Part shown: piece after piece, positions 20,550-23,018 of the stretch
Position numbering within the stretch: the first letter of the stretch is position 1
Layout: each line of letters opens with the position of its first letter
Origin: a virus
Virus record (IMG/VR): IMGVR_UViG_3300030329_002491
Location: 1-23,018 of that record
Reading direction: 5' to 3' (one strand)
Length of the DNA stretch: 23,018 bases
Translations under genes and position numbers: made by a program
Notes under the pieces: generated by a model
The model's database searches: none
Seen by the model: the letters and a program-made list of their open reading frames with translations, nothing else
Told to the model about the DNA's origin: nothing

Positions 20550-21865
20550 TGGCTATTAGAACTTGGCAAGGCGATGTTACTTCGGTGGCTCATGTATGGG
20601 CAGGTGAAATTAACACTTATGCGGAGAACAACACTTTCACTATTACTCTTACTGATGAAAACAACAAGACCCATGCGTTCACCCACACCGTTGCGGCTGG
20701 TGTTGCCAGCACTGCCGTAGTGGCTACGAACTTTGTGTCTGAATGGAATGCTTCAACTACCACTGAAATCAGGGCATTAACTGCTTCGGTAGATGGCACT
20801 ACTACGGACAAGGTGGTCTTAACCGGGGAAGCTGGTATTCCTTATACCATAGCGGATAGCGTAGGCGGCAGTGCTGCATGGGCTAATGAAGGGGATGTAA
20901 CCACCGGCACTGGGCCGAATGATTGGACGAATCCTGCGAATTGGCTAGAGGGAGCTATACCTGTTGATAATGATGAAGTTCATATTCCTTCTGGATCTTC
21001 ATCTATCCTTTACAACTTGGATGGCTTGACAAATATTGACTTCAATGAATTTCACGTTCACCCCGGATACACGGGGAATATCGGTGGAACTGCTGGTCAA
21101 TACCTGCATGTGATGATGGACGCAAATAAAGCACCGATGTTCGCGGGTACAGGTACGGCGTATATCTATTTCAGAGGTGAAGCCGGATCATCAAATACGG
21201 TTAACTTGTCTGTATATAACACTGCTACCCCATCAGAAGGAAATCACGGCTTGTATTTAATGGGAGAGCAGTATGAAAATATATACGTCTATAGGGGATA
21301 TGTTGGCTGCGGTATTGTTCCACAAAACGGCAATTTTGAGGCTGCGACAATACACGTTGGCTATGTCGATGATCCTGTTGGCGATGCTACCGTTACGATT
21401 GGCCGTGGAAACTACGCATTAGATGGTTCGTCCGGCGTGATCATAAAGCAGTACGCAGGGACGGTTGTAAATCAATCTAGTGCTGGCGTATGTGTTATCA
21501 AGGGTGGTCGTTATATTCAGGACAAGTACGGAACCTGGGAGAATGGTACTGAGATAAGCGGTGACGCGATTGTAGAATTGAATGCACCGCCTAATGTTCC
21601 CGGTGCTTCCACAAAGATCGGCACGTTCACGCTGGACGATACAGCCCAGTTATTAAACGAGACAGACCCTTCCACTAAGGCGATGGCTGGCAAGGTTGTT
21701 GTCAAGGCTGATGGCGTAACGATTAAAGATCCTAACGGTCTTATTTCTTGGAATACTGATTCTGGTGTTGATAGTGGTATCAGTCTCGACTTTGCTGGTT
21801 GCAATATGTCGCAAACGGTATTGGATATAGGTCGAAATAAACAAATTATAATTTCAGATAGTTAG
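20549..21865 (+). CDS. probable tail fibre or surface-binding protein, 438 aa
   Basis: Beta-rich protein, Gly/Thr/Val-rich, with many short strands. The N-terminal part (residues 1-60, WQGDVTSVAHVWAGEINTYA) is followed by a WTNPANWLEGAIP unit near 125-137 of a kind seen in bacterial surface and adhesin-like repeats, and then a repetitive region with GNYALDGSSGVIIKQYAG-type strands suggesting a beta-helix. Start 20549 is preferred over the in-frame ATG at 20543 because AAAGG is then nine bases upstream and the TAATG overlap continues. Adhesion is inference. A stop-coupled position downstream of the Cys-rich gene supports a tail role. Confidence 0.55.
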   Translation: MAIRTWQGDVTSVAHVWAGEINTYAENNTFTITLTDENNKTHAFTHTVAAGVASTAVVATNFVSEWNASTTTEIRALTASVDGTTTDKVVLTGEAGIPYTIADSVGGSAAWANEGDVTTGTGPNDWTNPANWLEGAIPVDNDEVHIPSGSSSILYNLDGLTNIDFNEFHVHPGYTGNIGGTAGQYLHVMMDANKAPMFAGTGTAYIYFRGEAGSSNTVNLSVYNTATPSEGNHGLYLMGEQYENIYVYRGYVGCGIVPQNGNFEAATIHVGYVDDPVGDATVTIGRGNYALDGSSGVIIKQYAGTVVNQSSAGVCVIKGGRYIQDKYGTWENGTEISGDAIVELNAPPNVPGASTKIGTFTLDDTAQLLNETDPSTKAMAGKVVVKADGVTIKDPNGLISWNTDSGVDSGISLDFAGCNMSQTVLDIGRNKQIIISDS

Positions 21866-21874
21866 GAAATAATC

Positions 21875-22984
21875 ATGGAGACTTATGGCTTTAAACAGCG
21901 TGGGAGCAGTAGACAGGCTACTTATCGTCCTGTTAGAAGTAAAAAACAGCAGGAAGACAGTGCTAAGCTTCGTAAGAAACGACAGATAGAAAATGAAAAT
22001 AGAAAAGCAGAGCAGCGGTTAATTCAACAAGCCAGGTTTACATTTGATAACCAGCAAGGCGATGTCGAAGTTCCTATGAATGCGAGAGACAGGCGTAGGG
22101 CTGTTCAAAAAATAGCCCAAGAAAATCCTCAATGGGGCGATATACAGAAGGCTCGCAGCCTTGGTTTGTCTTTAAGCGGTCTTGAGGAACATGAACAAGG
22201 TATTCTAGATCGGGAAGCGAAAAGGGAAGCTATTGAAAAATTTGGCCTTACAGGAAAAGGAACGGGAGGTGGTGTACAAGTTCCTAGTGTTAAGAGCAGG
22301 GAGTATGATAGAGTAAATCAAGAAATAGCCGATTTACAGTCTAGAGACAATCTTAATCCATCTGACAAGAAACGGTTAGCCGAATTAATACAACATCGCA
22401 ATGACCTTGCGATTGGTAAACGTGAGGCTACAAAAACACAGCCACAGCCAAAGTTCAATCTAGACGAAGCGATGTTTAATTTGAAGCTGGAAGGAAGGAT
22501 ATCTGATGAGGAATGGAATGCTTATCTAAACCGTGGGAAAACAGGACAAAATTCCATTGGCAGTATAGAGGGTCGTTTTCTTAGACTACAAGAGACGATG
22601 AGAGAACAAAGTAAAGTCGTTGATTCGTGGAAAAATAAGGGTGACGAATTGCGTTCTATACGTCATAAATTTCGTGCAAACGCCCTGACGAATGAAGAAG
22701 AATATAAGTATCCTGATATAAAAGCGATCAATGAGGCGGTTGATCATGCAGAAAGCAGACTTGAAGAGGAAGAAAGTCGATTGGAGTTGTTTAAGAACGA
22801 GAGTGAAAGAATGAGGGTAGGACTGGAAACCCTAAGAGGGCCAGGTCAAGGCCCAAAGAATAATGCGCAGTCTTTTCTTGGCGGGAATAATGTTCGGCAA
22901 AATGTAAATGCAATGTCGCCAGCAGCGCAAAGAGTTATAGATGTTTTGAGTAACAGAGATCCGTTGCAATATATAAGGCGATGA
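21875..22984 (+). CDS. highly charged coiled-coil protein, 369 aa
   Basis: Basic N-terminus (SSRQATYRPVRSKKQQ) and long charged helical stretches, for example EQRLIQQARFTFDNQQ near residues 46-61 and AESRLEEEESRLELFKNESE near 295-315, with Gly-rich linkers between. The composition fits an internal virion protein, tape-measure-like segment or tail chaperone, but no motif separates these. The start at 21875 follows AGGAAATAATC. It ends with IRR and TGA three bases before the next start. Confidence 0.55.
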   Translation: METYGFKQRGSSRQATYRPVRSKKQQEDSAKLRKKRQIENENRKAEQRLIQQARFTFDNQQGDVEVPMNARDRRRAVQKIAQENPQWGDIQKARSLGLSLSGLEEHEQGILDREAKREAIEKFGLTGKGTGGGVQVPSVKSREYDRVNQEIADLQSRDNLNPSDKKRLAELIQHRNDLAIGKREATKTQPQPKFNLDEAMFNLKLEGRISDEEWNAYLNRGKTGQNSIGSIEGRFLRLQETMREQSKVVDSWKNKGDELRSIRHKFRANALTNEEEYKYPDIKAINEAVDHAESRLEEEESRLELFKNESERMRVGLETLRGPGQGPKNNAQSFLGGNNVRQNVNAMSPAAQRVIDVLSNRDPLQYIRR

Positions 22985-22987
22985 TTT

Positions 22988-23018
22988 ATGTCTACGCTTA
23001 ATACATCAATTCCAGGCG
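22988..23018 (+). CDS. start of next structural-region gene, cut by window edge
   Basis: Only the first ten codons (MSTLNTSIPG) are present. The ATG follows an AAGG about nine bases upstream and starts three bases after the preceding stop, in the same direction. Too short for any identification; it is reported as a partial gene only because the ribosome site and spacing fit. Confidence 0.4.
   Translation, partial: MSTLNTSIPG

Noticed and set aside
20060-20686. Long minus-strand open frame opposite the 20121-20549 gene
   Set aside because: Product is Ser/Pro-rich and is explained by antisense of the real gene; no leader or neighbours on that strand.

Overview
This window is part of a tailed double-stranded DNA phage or prophage genome. 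It has two divergent gene blocks around a control region at about 5.73-6.73 kb. The right block carries the standard virion order: large terminase, portal, scaffold-like protein, major capsid protein, decoration-like proteins, a head-tail adaptor candidate, then structural genes. Lipobox-bearing proteins, including a lysozyme-like lipoprotein, suggest a diderm host. Some right-hand proteins (17774-18331, 18331-20121, 20549-21865) recall from memory proteins seen in planctomycete-associated phages. That host guess is weak. Stops TAA, TAG and TGA are all used, so the code looks standard. I see no tRNA, integrase or CRISPR array.

Left block (1-5728, minus strand): eighteen small, tightly packed genes, transcribed right to left from a promoter/operator region near 5.8 kb, with a second candidate promoter near 3.45 kb. 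Recognisable members are a RecE/DUF3799-type exonuclease cut by the left edge (1-461), a lipoprotein resembling invertebrate-type lysozyme (1722-2186), a winged-helix protein (2183-2488), two small membrane or lipoproteins, several Cys-rich putative zinc proteins, a DPCY/GDGxY-motif protein (3454-3762) and a 260-residue conserved Cys-rich protein (4557-5339). The rest are hypothetical. Ten of these genes share a translation leader around GGAGT, ending five to nine bases before ATG and often preceded by TAACC.

Control region (5729-6733): two 30-bp-spaced operator-like repeats overlap the leftward promoter. A small zinc-ribbon gene (6138-6416) follows, then a non-coding stretch with a G-rich tract, an extended -10 promoter and a strong hairpin terminator. 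The terminator loop is a perfect 12-base complement of the ribosome-binding leader of two leftward genes.

Right block (6734-23018, plus strand): a small lipoprotein, terminase, a small membrane protein, portal, a structured intergenic region with bipartite 33-bp repeats, scaffold, capsid, two paralogous decoration-like proteins (capsid and first paralog each followed by a terminator), and an adaptor with an apparent carbohydrate-binding-like insertion. Eight further genes follow (15649-22984), four of whose junctions are stop-start overlaps of the form TAATG. The last gene is cut by the right edge. Together the left block probably supplies early and DNA-metabolism functions plus an early-placed lysis-like gene group, and the right block packages DNA and builds the particle.
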